From positions 1,461,790 through 1,525,789 of the forward strand of contig SIJG01000002.1 in the NCBI GenBank assembly GCA_023374025.1: a stretch of DNA of 64,000 bases. The letters run 5' to 3'. A model generated the notes under the pieces. The model was not told the origin of the DNA. It searched no databases and worked only from the letters and a program-made list of their open reading frames with translations. Every line of letters begins with the position of its first letter. The first letter of the stretch is position 1. Both the position numbers and the translations under genes were made by a program. Positions 36,401 to 48,217 of this stretch are shown here, piece by piece. Source of the stretch: Heterodera schachtii (lineage: Eukaryota > Nematoda > Chromadorea > Rhabditida > Heteroderidae).

Positions 36401-38103
36401 GTGCGCGGGCGATGGCATTTGACCGGCACATTACGGACGCGGTGCGCAACCACCTGTTCGGCTTCCGTGGCCAGCCCCTGTCCGGACTTGACCTGATCGC
36501 ACTGAACATACTCAGGGCACGGGACCATGGCGTCCAACCGTACAACAGCCTCAGGCAATTTTGGCACTCAAATTGAATGCCATTCGGATTATCCTTTCCG
36601 CTGCATTCAATGGCATTTTTGCAGGGAGTTCTGCGGTCTGTCCCGAGCCCGCACTTGGGTCGACTTGGCCGCCGAAATGGACCCGGCCACCATCGCAGCG
36701 CTTCAATCGGTGTACGAACACGTGGACGACATCGACCTGTTCCCCGGGCTAATGTCCGAACGGCCGATGAACGGCGCATTGGTGGGACAAGCAAATTGTG
36801 AAGAAAAAGCATTGCTTTATGTGAACAGATGCCTCCGACGATGGCATGCATTGTGGCGGAACAATTCCAACGGCTGAAAAAGTGCGACCGATTTTACTAC
36901 GAAAATGAACAGCCGGAGACACGCTTTACACCAGGTCAAATAGCAGCAGGAGTAGAGCTTCTTCTTCCATGTGTATTATTTGCTGTTCGAGAGTCTCGAC
37001 TCGAGCCGTTTTTGGACTTTTGGTTTATTATTATTATCGGGTTTTGGCTTTTCAGACTTAGATTAGGGGAATTTTCGGCCTCGAACGGCACTATTTTTCA
37101 AAATTTTCCTCATGAACTTTTCTTTAAAAAATATTCTAGATTTTTTTAGAATTTTTAATTTTAAAAAATTATTTGGGCGAACTGATCAGGGGGGGGGGGG
37201 AAATAGTGCATCCGTTTGTATAACATTTTGAATTTCAGTGGCACATTTATTTATTTTTTTAAATCAAATTATTATTAAATCAACAAATACGTTTAGAGCA
37301 GTTGGAAGAGATCCGTAAGGTCAGGCTGGGCTCCCTCTTTTGTCAGGTTGGCATTGGCACTTTTCTCCCTTTTCCATCGTTTTTTTGTCCAATTTCGGCG
37401 CCCCTTTGTTTCAGAATGTCAAATCGTTGTCCAAAATCCAACCGGACGTTTTCTCTGTGTCCGACCTTTTGGCCAACAGTCAAATTCCGTGCGCCGATTT
37501 TCCACGAATGAATTTGGCCAAATGGATGGAACGACGTTTGGCACCATTGAAATTTAAAAAATTGTTTTTCCGCCATTTCAGCGGTTTGTTCAATTGGCAA
37601 CGCCCAAGTGCCCCGAGGGGCCACCAAATTGAGGTGAAATTGTTTTGTAGGAAGCCATAATAAAAAATAACCAATTTGCATTTCTAAACTATACATATTG
37701 ATACTGAATATATTAGTACAACATTTCGTAACAATTAGGCATAGAAAGAAAACTTGCGCCAAAATATTTTAATGAATTTCAATTTGGAATTACAATAGGT
37801 CGCCATGCGTGAAGTGCACGTGTACAGCTGACGGACCGAAGTGCAAAGTAAAAAGGAGAAGAGCTTTTTGCATTTTAATTTGTTTTTATTAAATATTTTC
37901 GAATGTTAATTTAATATTCGATTTAGCTAATCATTTTTAATTCAATTATTTTTTCATTTTGCCCCCAGGCAATTCGCGTGCTGAACTGTCAGAATTTGTT
38001 GAACAATTTTCTGTTGGCCGACATCCGCGAGGACACCGCCTGCGTCATGCAATGCGCGTCGCTTCTCCGCAACAGCAGCAAAACAGCAGCAGAGGAAACA
38101 TAA
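27417..38103 (+). CDS. Two-domain animal haem peroxidase, N-terminal domain degenerate
   Basis: About 30 small exons over 10.7 kb. The start encodes a signal peptide ([17 protein letters not shown]), so the protein is secreted. Domain 1 (about 28230-32200) has [52 protein letters not shown] and [21 protein letters not shown] linker ([20 protein letters not shown]) leads to domain 2 (about 33400-37550) with [71 protein letters not shown] and [16 protein letters not shown]. The last exon is probably 37969-38103. In domain 2 the distal Asp-His, catalytic Arg and proximal His are present. In domain 1 all three are replaced. Nematode peroxidases of this group act in cuticle or matrix cross-linking and in defence with dual oxidases. 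The absence of a second signal peptide before domain 2 favours one gene over two adjacent ones. Confidence 0.85.
27731..27797. repeat. Short inverted repeat bounded by TACCGT / ACGGTA
   Basis: AATTACCGTATTTACTGAA at left and ATCAACACGGTAATT at right pair at their ends, and TAGAGCC / GGCTCTA pair inside. It lies in intron 1 of the peroxidase gene. It resembles 12125-12240. Confidence 0.5.
33417..33577. mobile_element. Probable small inverted-repeat element in peroxidase linker intron
   Basis: The left end GCCCGGGAATTTCAAATTTG faces the right end CCGCAAATTCCCGCGCCGGG, and the centre has further GGGATT/CCCG words. No clear target-site duplication. Confidence 0.45.
37187..37215. repeat. G-tract plus GTGCATCCG element end (remnant)
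   Basis: A run of 12 G is followed by AAATAGTGCATCCGTTTG, matching the right end of the Mutator-like family (GTGCACCCGTTT) with one change. It lies in a late peroxidase intron. Confidence 0.4.
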
Positions 38104-38825
38104 CACAACACGACGAAATTAATTGTATATGTGTATGTATTTATGTGAATGTGCCGGATAAATAAATAAAAATAATAATCAAAAATGCCCGAAAAAGAAG
38201 GAAATAAGCCAATCGCTTGCCCAAATAATAAAATTTAATTAAATTATCTATTTTGATTCACGCGCTTAGCAAATTGAAGACGAATGGGAACATTTATCGA
38301 TGAGTGATCAGTGATCACTGATCAGAGAACATTAATTAGCAAATAGCTTGTTCTGGAATTTGTTTTTTTCGTTAAATTTATGGATCTTTAAATGAAACGA
38401 AAACGACCCTCTGACCGCATAAATCATGGTTTATGCATAGAAAATTTAAAAAGGGAAGAAATAATGATGAATGTAAATGCATACTTTAGCACACACCTTA
38501 AATGAAAATGATACAATACGAAATACGCATATACAAAAATAAAACTGTGGAATTAATTTGAATGCGCTGTTTAAATTGAGTAAAATTACATAAAATATAT
38601 GATAAATTTAAAATGCAAAATGGCTTCGAATTGTGTGAAAAGGTGAAAATAAACCTTTGGCTCACACTTTAAAGAAACCATTTTTCAAATTTTCTTGACT
38701 AAGAACCGAGATTAGAAAAAACATCGGAAAAATGAAAAGATGCAAAAATAAAAAAGGAATGAGGGAGAGAAAGCATTGCCCAGCAGCGTTCACTCCGTCC
38801 GATCAGTTTGTCCTCCCGCCTCCGA
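38104..38825. other. Convergent intergenic region
   Basis: A/T-rich sequence holding the 3' UTRs of the peroxidase (+) and the transporter (-). Multiple AATAAA words occur near 38160-38180 on the plus strand. Confidence 0.5.
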
Positions 38826-41740
38826 TCAGTCGCTTCCCTCTGTCCCTCCCCCTTCGATCATTTCGTCGTCCAACAGTCCTTCGCTTTCTCCCAAACCGGC
38901 GCCGGCGGCGTTCAGTCGCGCGTAATAGCACAATTGGCCGATCATCGCCAAGTCCAACACGCAGCAGCCCAAGGAGCCGATCACCCATGGCAAATGGCGC
39001 AGCAAATACACCCAACCGGTGGACTCGAGCAGCACAGAAACGCTGCAGGGGGAAAGGGACGGGCAATTTGAATGGGCATGAAACAGAGGGGAACGAATAA
39101 ACAAAGCCAGAATGGGAGCGAAATTCAATTTTTTGTGCGGAATTTTGGACTTTTTGATGAAAATTCTGGAATTTCCAAATTATTTCGGGGGAAATGTTTT
39201 TTAATCCAAGAGTTTCGGAGCTTTTTTGAGTTGAAGTTTCGGTTTTTAAGCTTTCGGAATATTGGATTTTCGGTAATTTTTAGGCCCTTGGTCCTGCGTT
39301 TAGTGCGGACCCAAAAATATCAACACCCGTTTAATCCCAAGGCTTCCGCTTTATGAATTGTTCCCCCTTTTCCCCGCGTCTACTGACCCGTAGGTGAGGT
39401 TGGCAGCGATGATAATGTAAAACATGGCCATGGAGAGACCCTCGCCCGATTTGCGGTAGTAATTGCGCAACAGTTGAGGTATTCGACCGGCGAAGTAACA
39501 GAAGGCGGCAACGGTGCCGATCAGATAACCAGCCTTTAACAGCGGAAAATAAACAATGGAAAAATAGAGGAGACCAGCCAAATGCATTTGAATGACAGTG
39601 AATTTGAATTTTGTTTGGAATTTTTTAAAATTTTCCCAAAAGATCCTCCCTCTTTTAAGCCGACGGGCCCTTACGAAGGCACATATCAACGCATTAGAAT
39701 TGTACCATTACTCACAATGTCTTTGTAACTTTCGAAAATTGGCATTCCCGCGTACGATCCGAAAGTGCCATTGTTTTGCGCAGCCAATCCAATTGGTGAA
39801 AGACTGAAAAAACCATTCGGTAAAACATGGTAAATTAAAGATTTAAAAAAAACCTTCGTCCGATCGCAGACGGACGAGCGACGGTTTCCGAACTGGAGAA
39901 AAGCGTGGAAAGGCCAACAAAACCGAACAGAAACACCGGCACAATCACTGACGGTCCGTTGAGCATTTCGCCTATATTTCCAAAAAATAAATAACACAAA
40001 AAGAAAAAAGGTATCCAGAATTGTAACTTTTTTTTGTTTATCGAATCGGATTTTTTCTTGCCGAGTCTTCCATTTTTTCTTACTAATTAGGAGAACACAC
40101 CACCCCCCTGGGGGGGGGGGTCAATTTTTGAAGTTTAACAAATAGCTAAAATTAGCTAAAATGGAGGGCCTAATTCGTATGAAATATCTAAATATTCTTA
40201 ACAATTTCATAAATTAAAATTAATTTTTCTCATTAGGTAAATGGCCATCATGACAGTTTCGCCCATTTTCACATTACGTCGTCGTGTTGCCGAGTACAGC
40301 CGAGTGTAGTAGATGAACTGACCAAGCAAAGCCAAGTCTTGCAAAATGTAATACACGCCGATGATCTCTAAAAAGAAAAGATTTTTTGCGGTTTGGTCTC
40401 TCCATTTAATTCGAAAAAGCAAACGTTGCAGAGGCTGTTGATGGGTGAGAACAGCACCGATCATGTTGCAACTGTCACCGATAAACCTGATTTAAAGCAT
40501 GAAATATTGTAGGAAGTGTTTGGTAGCCGAACCAACTTTTACGAGACCACCCAACCGATTAAGTTTTTTTAATAATTATGGATAAATCGTAGGACTGCTA
40601 ATCCTGATAATCCGAGCCTGATAAAAAACAAAAGATTGCAGGGATATAACGGATTTTCCGAGACAAAAAAAAAGTTTATGAGATCGTCCGTGAAAACGGA
40701 CATTGATTGGCAATCATGTCGATCATTGGTCCCGAAAATTTTTTCTTTATATTTTTTTCTGAAAATTCTTATAACATGTTTCTAGGGGTGTTTTAAGGCG
40801 ATGAGCACGAATCCGGCCTCCATTTCGACTTATTTGTAACACCGGACCCGAATTCGAACATTCTTCGAATTTTTTTTTAAATTTCAAAAATCATGACAAC
40901 ATGTTTCCAGGGGTTTTCTGGGTCGCTGATCTTGAATACGACTTCTATTTCGCCTAAATCCGAAGCCTGAACTCAAATTCTGACAAAAAAAATCGAAAAT
41001 TCAAGTTCTTTTCAAATTTCACATTTTGTTCAACCTTTGTTTACACACGCGAAAACGAACTGAAAATCATCATTGATACACATCAGTGCTTCAATAAAAT
41101 TTTTAAGCCATTTTTAGACTAAAAAATCGAAATCGAAAAATTCCAATTTTCGACTTTATTCGAATTCGGGTCCGGTGTTACAAATAGGTCGAATTGAAGG
41201 CCGGATTCGTGCTCAGCGCCTCAAAACACCCCAAGAAACATGTTAGAAAAATTTCTAATTAAAAAAAAAAATTTCGGGACCAATGATCGACATGATTGCC
41301 CATTGATTTCGAATATTTTAATGAGAAATGCCTTTTAAATTGCGCAATTTGCCACTCACCAAAACATCAGAAAGAAGATGGAAAGGCCTTCGCAGCGTTT
41401 GTTCCGAAAGTTTTCGTACAGTTGAGGGAACAGAGGGATCAGCCACAAGAACAGGGACATCAATCCGACCCAAAAGCCGCACATTTTCATCGGAGTGTCG
41501 ACACAGTCGCCGAACACCTAAATTAAATGACAAAAAGCGCAAAATTAAGCAATCATTTTTATTATTGGATTGGCATACATTGAGAATCCATTTGGTTCCG
41601 TTGGGGCAATGCTCTTTCCCGGCGGTTATTGGCAAGTGCGGATTTCCACGCACCATTTCGCTGCCGGCGGAGGGGAAAAGAGTGAGGAAAAGCTTGTGAG
41701 CGCTGTATTCGCTTAGCAGGGGAAAATAGCGGAAAAGCAT
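38826..41740 (-). CDS. laat-1: Lysosomal cationic amino-acid transporter, PQ-loop family (SLC66A1 / LAAT-1)
   Basis: Exons on the minus strand: 41579-41740, 41360-41517, 40425-40486, 40273-40367, 39854-39971, 39716-39803, 39388-39533 and 38826-39042. The product has seven hydrophobic segments and two PQ loops. PLFPQLYENFRNKRCEGLS is in exon 2 and GRIPQLLRNYYRKSGEGLS in exon 7. FIGDSCNMIGAVLTHQQPLQ and YYILQDLALLGQFIYYTRLYS match conserved stretches of human PQLC2 (GDSCN, QLPLQ, YYVLADL). The protein exports lysine and arginine from lysosomes. The C-terminal tail is acidic. Its last residues do not show an obvious canonical dileucine signal, although EGLLDDE could act as one. The intron between exons 2 and 3 carries a 592-bp foldback element. 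Confidence 0.87.
40709..41300. mobile_element. 592-bp foldback MITE in laat-1 intron
   Basis: The left end GGCAATCATGTCGATCATTG and its reverse complement at right are flanked by an exact 8-bp duplication CATTGATT (40701-40708 and 41301-41308). The inverted repeats extend deep inside (GGTGTTTTAAGGCGATGAGC / GCTCAGCGCCTCAAAACACC). It shares its subterminal block with the 22853-23186 MITE. Confidence 0.9.
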
Positions 41741-42311
41741 CGCATTTATTTTATTTGTATAAACTAAAAGAGGCGCATACACAACGGTGAGCAAAGGTCA
41801 ATTTTACTTTTCAAATTTAAATTAAATGATTTTGAAATGAACGGGTGACCGACCTGGGACTTGAGAAATGGACCGGAATGGCTTTACGTGATAAAAAAAA
41901 AAGCCCGTTTTAAGGGACACTCGGGCCCGATCCCTAATTTAGGCCGGCCGCGACGGGTTTTTTTCAAAATTTGAGTAACGTAATTTTCAAATAAAAATTT
42001 GCGTAATGTTATATAGAATTATTTTGAGTAAATTCAAATTCTTTCTTACAAAAATTTTCCCGCTTCCCGTCGGGATTCCCGTTCAAAATTGACGAGATTT
42101 TACGAATTTAGGAAAAAGGCAGGGACTCCGTTCATATTCTTCGTCCCGCTATTTCGCTCATGCTTTTAAAATTAACAATTTGTATAAGTATTTTGAATTT
42201 AATTTGGCTATTTTCTAATTTGCTTCTGTGATTTAATGACCGAAAAGTCGCTTCTTCCTTCGACCAATCCCGTATGAACAAAATTATGATTCGTTATTTC
42301 TTAAATTCCAG
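41741..42311. other. Divergent intergenic region between laat-1 and the Integrator-like gene
   Basis: Contains the promoters of both genes. CGGGATT/AATCCCG-like words recur near 41930-42140 (CCCGTCGGGATTCCCG), similar in style to the elements at 6983 and 33417. A first exon of the plus-strand gene may be hidden here. Confidence 0.4.
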
Positions 42312-44264
42312 TGGAATTTAGCGATTGGCCCAAGTCCAAACGTCATTTGCCAATTTTTTCGCCATTGCAAACCTTGGCGACACGAACTCCGCTTATCGTG
42401 GCAAACCAATTTGGACGAATTATCCGACGGACGAAATTTGTCAATGCGTAATTCAATTACTGAACGAAGTGCCCGCAGCGAGGTGTTTAGCCGAATTACC
42501 CTACTTTAATTTTAGGGATGAAAAATCATTCCCGAAATTTCCGTTTAGAGATGCCGTCTTTTATTTCATCTCGAACTTAATCCATGAGAATGTTCATCTT
42601 TATTTGTCGGAGAAGGAAAGGAAAGACGCGACTAAATGTGTGATTTTTGCGTATTTTTAATTTTTGCATTTTAATTTTGGTTTTTTCCCGAAGGTGTCGA
42701 TTATTCCAATCTCCAACGAGCTGTGCTGCGTTTGCTGACGAATTTGAACACTTTTCGGACGGAATATTCCGACAAAAATTTGTCATTTTCCGTCAGTCTG
42801 TTAAAAGCGGTATTTCTTTTTAGCGTTTTTCCTCCAAATCCCCCTCCCCCATTTTCTATTTTTAGCTGTTCGAACTTTGCTCCGAACTTTTCCGCAAGAA
42901 TTGTCAGCGACCCTTTTTCGCCCCTCAACAGCCTTCCCCGGCAATGTTTTTGACAAATTTTCAACAAATTCCATGCGTTTCCGAACTGTTTGCTCTGTTG
43001 GATTCGACCTTCGCCTCCCTGTCGACACTTTTCCTTTTTTCGATTTTGTTTTGTAAATTACTAATTTGTCAGATTGCACATTCGTCCGGACAGTGCCGTG
43101 CTCGCTTTTGTGTCGGCCCACAAAAATTTCTACGCCAATTTCGATTGGATTGCCATTCACATAGCGTAAAATTCTTACGATTAACTTCTCGTATACATTG
43201 ATTTTGAGTAGAGCTCGACATTTTGAAAAAAGCCTGTACCTGTACCTGTATTTCCCGAATAGCCTGTACCTGTATTCTGTACCTGTATTTCCTGTAGAAA
43301 AGTACAGGAAAATACAGGCTTTTTCGTGTTTAGCTGTACCTGTACCTGTACTAAATCTAAAAATGGCCTGTACCTGTACCTGGATCCAGGAAAAATACAG
43401 GCCTGGATCCAGGTACAGGTCGAGCTCTAATTTTGAGTGCTTTTTGGTCCATTTTCAGTGAGACATTCCCCAAAATCGCTGTCCATCTCGTCAAAGTTGG
43501 GGCCGAAGAATTTTGTGCCCATTGCAATGACATGCTCAACCCGGCGGTTCTATTTTTCAAGAAACATTCATTAATAACTATTTTTTGGCATTTTAAGAAT
43601 CGGTCAAATGTCGCCCGTGTGGTTCAGTTGCAGGACGAATACAGCGCAAGGCAAAACATAGCACAAATTTAAATAAATTTAAAATTCCATTTTTAAATTT
43701 CCTCCATTTTTAGGCTACGATTGTTCAAGGAAATGTTTTTGTACATGGAAAATAAACAAACACTTGAATTGCGTTCGGTGTTCACTTCCATTATGGAGGT
43801 GTTTTAATTAATTGGTTTTTTTCATTTCCAATATTTCGTTTTTAAATTTAGAAATTTTTACTCTCCGGTGAAAATTGGCGGGAATTGCTCTTTCTCCTCA
43901 AATTGTCGCTGTTTTCGCCTGCAGTGACTTTGCCGTTCATTAATGAACTTTTGCCTCACATCAGTGGGTTTTTTCGTCGATTTTTTTTTTAATTATTTCT
44001 CAAAATTTCGTTGGGTTTTTTTCCCCAAAATTTCGGTTGGCAGAATTATTGTAATTTGTACAAGATTTATCACTTTTTTGTGCACCATTTTCAGTTCAGC
44101 ACCCGTTCCTTGTTGATCGTCTTCAGGAACTCGCTGCCAATCCGGCACTTTCCATTGCCATTTCACCCACAAATTTTTTGCAGAATTTTTTTGAGAAAGT
44201 GGTTGAAAATGCGAGCACGGAATACGTGTTTAAACTTGCAAAAATTGTTTCCTTTTCCCTCTAA
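42312..44264 (+). CDS. Probable Integrator complex subunit 5 (INTS5-like)
   Basis: Exons include about 42312-42637, 42694-42809, 42866-about 43022, about 43075-43167, 43460 onward and a last block 43714-44264 with an internal intron. The protein is helical, with no signal peptide. The segment FVSAHKNFYANFDWIAIHIA followed by ETFPKIAVHLVKVGAEEFCAH resembles the FDWVVAHIGSxFP...LSCGLKDFC block I remember from human INTS5. This is the main reason for the call. Integrator cleaves snRNA precursors and terminates promoter-proximal transcription. The first exon with the start codon was not found; the open frame begins after an acceptor near 42310. One intron (43168-43459) is inflated by a 220-bp element. 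Alternatively this is another helical nuclear protein. Confidence 0.5.
43210..43429. mobile_element. 220-bp inverted-repeat element built of CCTGTA units
   Basis: It starts AGAGCTCGAC and ends GTCGAGCTCT, and is flanked by a 9-bp duplication ATTTTGAGT (43201-43209 and 43430-43438). The interior is nearly all repeats of CCTGTA/TACAGG in both orientations. Without it the host intron would be about 60 bp. Confidence 0.85.
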
Positions 44265-44514
44265 TCCTTTTTTGTTTTGTTTTTGTTTTTTCTGTCCTTT
44301 GCTTTTGAATGTGAAAATGCTTTAAAGTGTTAAAACAACTGCTGAAAATCTCACCCTTAATTAATTGAAAATAAAATATTTATATTTTTTATTGTAATTA
44401 AAACGCCGAATTAAATTCATTTTTCATTATAATACATTAAAAAATACCTATTTGATAACTTTACTTAAATTGCAATTCTCTGCGTTTCTTCTCACTAACT
44501 TTTGCGCCCAAAAA

Positions 44515-47500
44515 ATGACTCCGTCCACCGATGAAACTCATTTTGGTGGCATGGACAGGCCATTTGTGCAAGCGCATTTGGACCAATTCAATTGTGCATT
44601 GGGGGCGGAGGACGAATTGGACGAAATTGTCAATAAAAGTAAGCAAATAGTTCAATTAAATTATTATTTTTTTAAAACATTTGTTAGACCTAAGTTTCCG
44701 AATAATTTGGTCCCAAATTTTCTGGGCTAAATAGCACAATGTCATTCAGTGTTCGATGGTTCCAAAAATTCCTTCCCTTTTTGTTCATCTCTTTCAGTTA
44801 ATGCGCTTTGCACAACCCATTCAATTGGCGCATTGGACTTTTTGGACGGATTAATTGCGTTTATGAAAAATGGCAAAAGGACGACCGTTTCGATGCAAAT
44901 TTTGGATAATTATGAGCACCAGGTAAGTGTGAATAATTAACGACGATTTGTTCATTTCTTCCCACGCTTTTAAGGTCCTTTTGCGAATGAATGACAGCGA
45001 AAAGCGGCGGAAAGCGACCAAACGGACGGCGCCGTTGGATTATCGGAAGTGCGTTTTCAGGGGACCAGAAATTGAAAATTGCACGAATTTCCAAAATTGG
45101 GTATCAAAAAAATGCGATACTTTTTCAAATTTCTTGGAAGCAATTACGAATTCTATTTACAATCTTTGATAATGTTTTGTTTGTTCCTTTAGGGAGAGGG
45201 AAGTGCTCAAAGAATTGCCATTTTATGCCGATTTATTTGCTGCCGCAAACATTGGCACGGACGAGCCATTGTTGGACGACAGCGACGAGTGCGGGGTGCT
45301 GCAGCAAAACGCGGAATTCGATGCTTTTGACGACGACCAAAACTATGCGCCACAGCCCAAAATGTTTTTTAAGAATAAATTTCTCCGAAAATATTCTGTT
45401 GGGTTAAGGCGGAAAACGTCGAATTCAAGCAGTGCGGCTGTTCATTTGCCGGTCGGCAACGGTTGTGCCGTCGGCGGCGGTGGCTTTGTTTGGCCGGCCA
45501 AGTCGTCCTTTACGGGTGCCGCTTTTGTTGCCGGTGGTGCAAATTGTGGTCAATCAGCGGCGATGCCAAATTTACGAGTGATTAGCAAATGGGAAGAAAA
45601 TTCTGGCGAAAAGAATGACGATGGATTGGACGAAGTCGTCGAAAATCAGGCAATTCTTTACTGACAATGAGAAATCATCATCAGTTTAAGCCTAATTAAA
45701 AGAATTTTACCCTATTAAAAAGTAAGCCATTTTTACTGGCCAATGCCTCTGACATTTTACCGTACAAATTGGGCAACATTGTGACTTGGCACCATAATAA
45801 TCTGTATGTATTTTAGGCTTCTTCCTCCTCCAGCCCTTTGCTCGTCGGCACAATTTGTCCAACCGAAGGCAACAGTTTGAGTTTCCAAAACGCTTCGCTG
45901 TCCACGGGGGCACGCATTTTCTCACTCGATGTTGGCAATGTTGACAACATTTCCATTTACCCGGGCATGGTAATGGGTTTCCAGTTTAAATTAATTACTG
46001 TTTCATTTTAATCAAATCATTTTTCAGAAAATGGCTGCCAAATGCACCGTCGAAGACTGTCATGGGCAGCAACTGTGCCGTATGCAAAGTGTTGTTGAAC
46101 CGCCGATGCTCGAAATGCCAAAGTTGGAACCCATTGGCCAACAACCGAACAGTGAGTTAAAAATAAATTGAGAGGCTTATAACCGGGAGGGCGAACCCCA
46201 AGCTATCCGCCCATTTTTGGCATTTTCAGCTCGTCTCAAAGTTGTGATTGCCCGTGGTCCATTCTTCAGCGGAATAATGGCCCATTCTGCTGACCAATTT
46301 GTGCAACTGCTCAGTTCGGTTGCCGCCTCTGGTGCAAACGCTTTGATTTTGGTGCCTTTTTTTGCAAAGAATATCCAATTTATTTTTTTTCATTTTCAGT
46401 TCGGCCCATTTGTGCCCCAGGGGATGGAACTGATGACGGATTCGCCCGAGGCCATTTTCTCCGATTTGCTTGCCGAAATTGACCAACACATTCCCGCCAA
46501 TGTCCGTGTGCTCATTGTGCCCAACGCGCAATGCGATCAGCTCAATGCTTTGCCCAGCTTCCCAACGCCGCCACTGATCGGTCCGCAAAATGACACTGTG
46601 CCAAATGTACGTTTTGGACTGGGGGAAATGAGGCAATTAATTAATTATGCCTCATTAAGAATGTCACTTTTCTGTCCGACCCCGCACTGTTTGAGTTGGA
46701 TTCTGTCCATTTCGCTGTGTCTTCCTCCGAAATTTTGTTGCATTTGTGCAAGACGGAAATTTGCAAGTCGGCCAATGTGGAGAATGAGGACCGAATGCGC
46801 CGCCTCATTTCGCATTTGTTCCGGTAATTTGATGTCGTATTGGATTGGCGGAGCAGGACAAAACTCCGCCGCCGAAACTCCGCCAAAAAGATTTTTTTTA
46901 AATTTTTCAAACAAATTTTTCAAGAAAAAACTTTTAGAAAAATTTTTTCTTAGAAAATTGGAAGAAAAAAATTTCTAAAAAATTTCCAGCGATTTTTCAA
47001 AATTTAATGATGAAAAACTAAGTTTTTTCAAAAAATTTTCAAAAAAGTCGCTGGAAAATTCTTAGAAAATATTTTTATCTTCGTATTTTCTAAGAAAAAA
47101 GTTTTTGCCCGGCGGAGTTATGTCTCGGCGGAGTTTCGGCCGGCGGAATTTCGGCGGCGTAGTTTTGGGGTGCACCGTTTGGATTGGATCGGTGCCGTAA
47201 AGGCCTAAAAATTTCGGAATTTCCAAATTTCCATTGCCTCCCCCTTCTTTCAGTGCTCGCTCCCTTTACCCGCTGTGCCCGTGTGACCAAAATTTGCCAT
47301 TTGCGCCCTCTGCGAGTGCCAATGCCAAACTGCGCCTGCCCACGAAGCCACACGTGATGGTTCTGCCTTCGCTGCTTCAGCCAGTCACAAAGGTGGGCAA
47401 ACGGCGGCAAATCAAAACAGGGCACAATCACTTGGACATCGCCAACCAATTTAATGGCATTTCTCTCGAACTTGTCGAGCATTTTCATCACAATTACCAT

Positions 47501-47769
47501 TTTACGTGACTTGTCTCCTTCCTTTTCTTGGTTTTTTCCCATTTATCGTAACAATTACATTTGTTTTTTATCCATTTGATATTGTTTCATGCTTTATCCA
47601 GGTGGTGGATGACTGCGTGGTGCTCAATCCGGGCCGCTTCGACAGAGGGAAGGGCACCGGCACATTTTCCGTTCTCGACTTGGACCTTTCGAGTGCCGTT
47701 GGCGCCACTTCGGTCTCACCGTTTTGCGAAGTCTCACTCTTTTCAACCCAACAACAACAACAACAATGA
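44515..47769 (+). CDS. div-1: DNA polymerase alpha subunit B (POLA2 / DIV-1)
   Basis: The start at 44515 lies 250 bp after the preceding gene. Exons encode an N-terminal region ending in acidic, Gln-rich sequence (FDAFDDDQNYAPQPKMFF), then the core. The core includes FSLDVGNVDNISIYPGMKMA, VVIARGPFFSGIMAHSADQF, FGPFVPQGMELM, VRVLIVPNAQCDQLNALPSF, NVTFLSDPALFELDSVHFAV and CPCDQNLPFAPSAS. It ends VVDDCVVLNPGRFDRGKGTG, a conserved polymerase B-subunit block (NPG). This subunit has an inactive calcineurin-like phosphoesterase fold and tethers primase to the catalytic subunit for Okazaki-fragment initiation. In C. elegans it is div-1. The protein ends with a Gln repeat. A 330-bp element occupies one intron (46849-47178). 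Confidence 0.85.
46849..47178. mobile_element. Mutator-like MITE in the POLA2 intron
   Basis: The left end CGGAGCAGGACAAAACTCCG and the right end CCAAAACTACGCCGCCGAAA (read on the minus strand) are inverted copies. The 9-bp repeat TTGGATTGG flanks the element (46840-46848 and 47179-47187) with one or two untidy bases. The right end carries GTGCACCGTTT, as in the two related elements. Confidence 0.7.
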
Positions 47770-48217
47770 CAAAAATCACATTTTTGAGTGTCGCAATTGC
47801 CCATTTTAACATTTTTGGCAAAATAAATTTTCGGATATTTTTGATGAATTTTATTGGCTAACAGGCATTTTTCATAACAAAGCCATGAGGGGCCGGGGGC
47901 ATTTAAAAAAGGACGTGGCGGCAGGCACCCACCGTTTACTGTGCTAATTCCCATTTATCCGTGGTGTCTTTTTTCGTTGATTTTTTTCTGTCCGTCGTTT
48001 TTCCGTTATTTTTCTTTGTTTTGCGAACACTCCACACATTCACTGCTTTGACTCTTATCACCCCCTCCCCATATTTTATCAGCAGAATTGGCAAATTCAC
48101 CCCAAATTATTGGGGGGGGGGGGCAGCAAATGAGTGTTTTCTCCCCCCCCCCAATTGATTTTAATAAATTTCCATTCCTAAAGATCGCTCATTTATTCGT
48201 AAAATTTACTTTTAATT
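47770..48217. other. Intergenic region with G/C hairpin
   Basis: Between POLA2 and the MARVEL-like gene. A run of 13 G near 48112 and a run of 10 C near 48145 are 20-odd bases apart and flanked by AATTATTG / CAATTGATT, so they can form a long stem. Confidence 0.5.

Noticed and set aside
27417..38103. Two separate adjacent peroxidase genes
   Set aside because: The exons between the domains encode the conserved linker ([14 protein letters not shown]), and no signal peptide, stop-plus-poly-A or trans-splice acceptor is seen before domain 2. Not fully excluded without cDNA.
46849..46978. C-terminal extension of the POLA2 exon frame (Lys/Phe-rich)
   Set aside because: This part of the frame reads the terminal repeat of the inserted element, not coding sequence.
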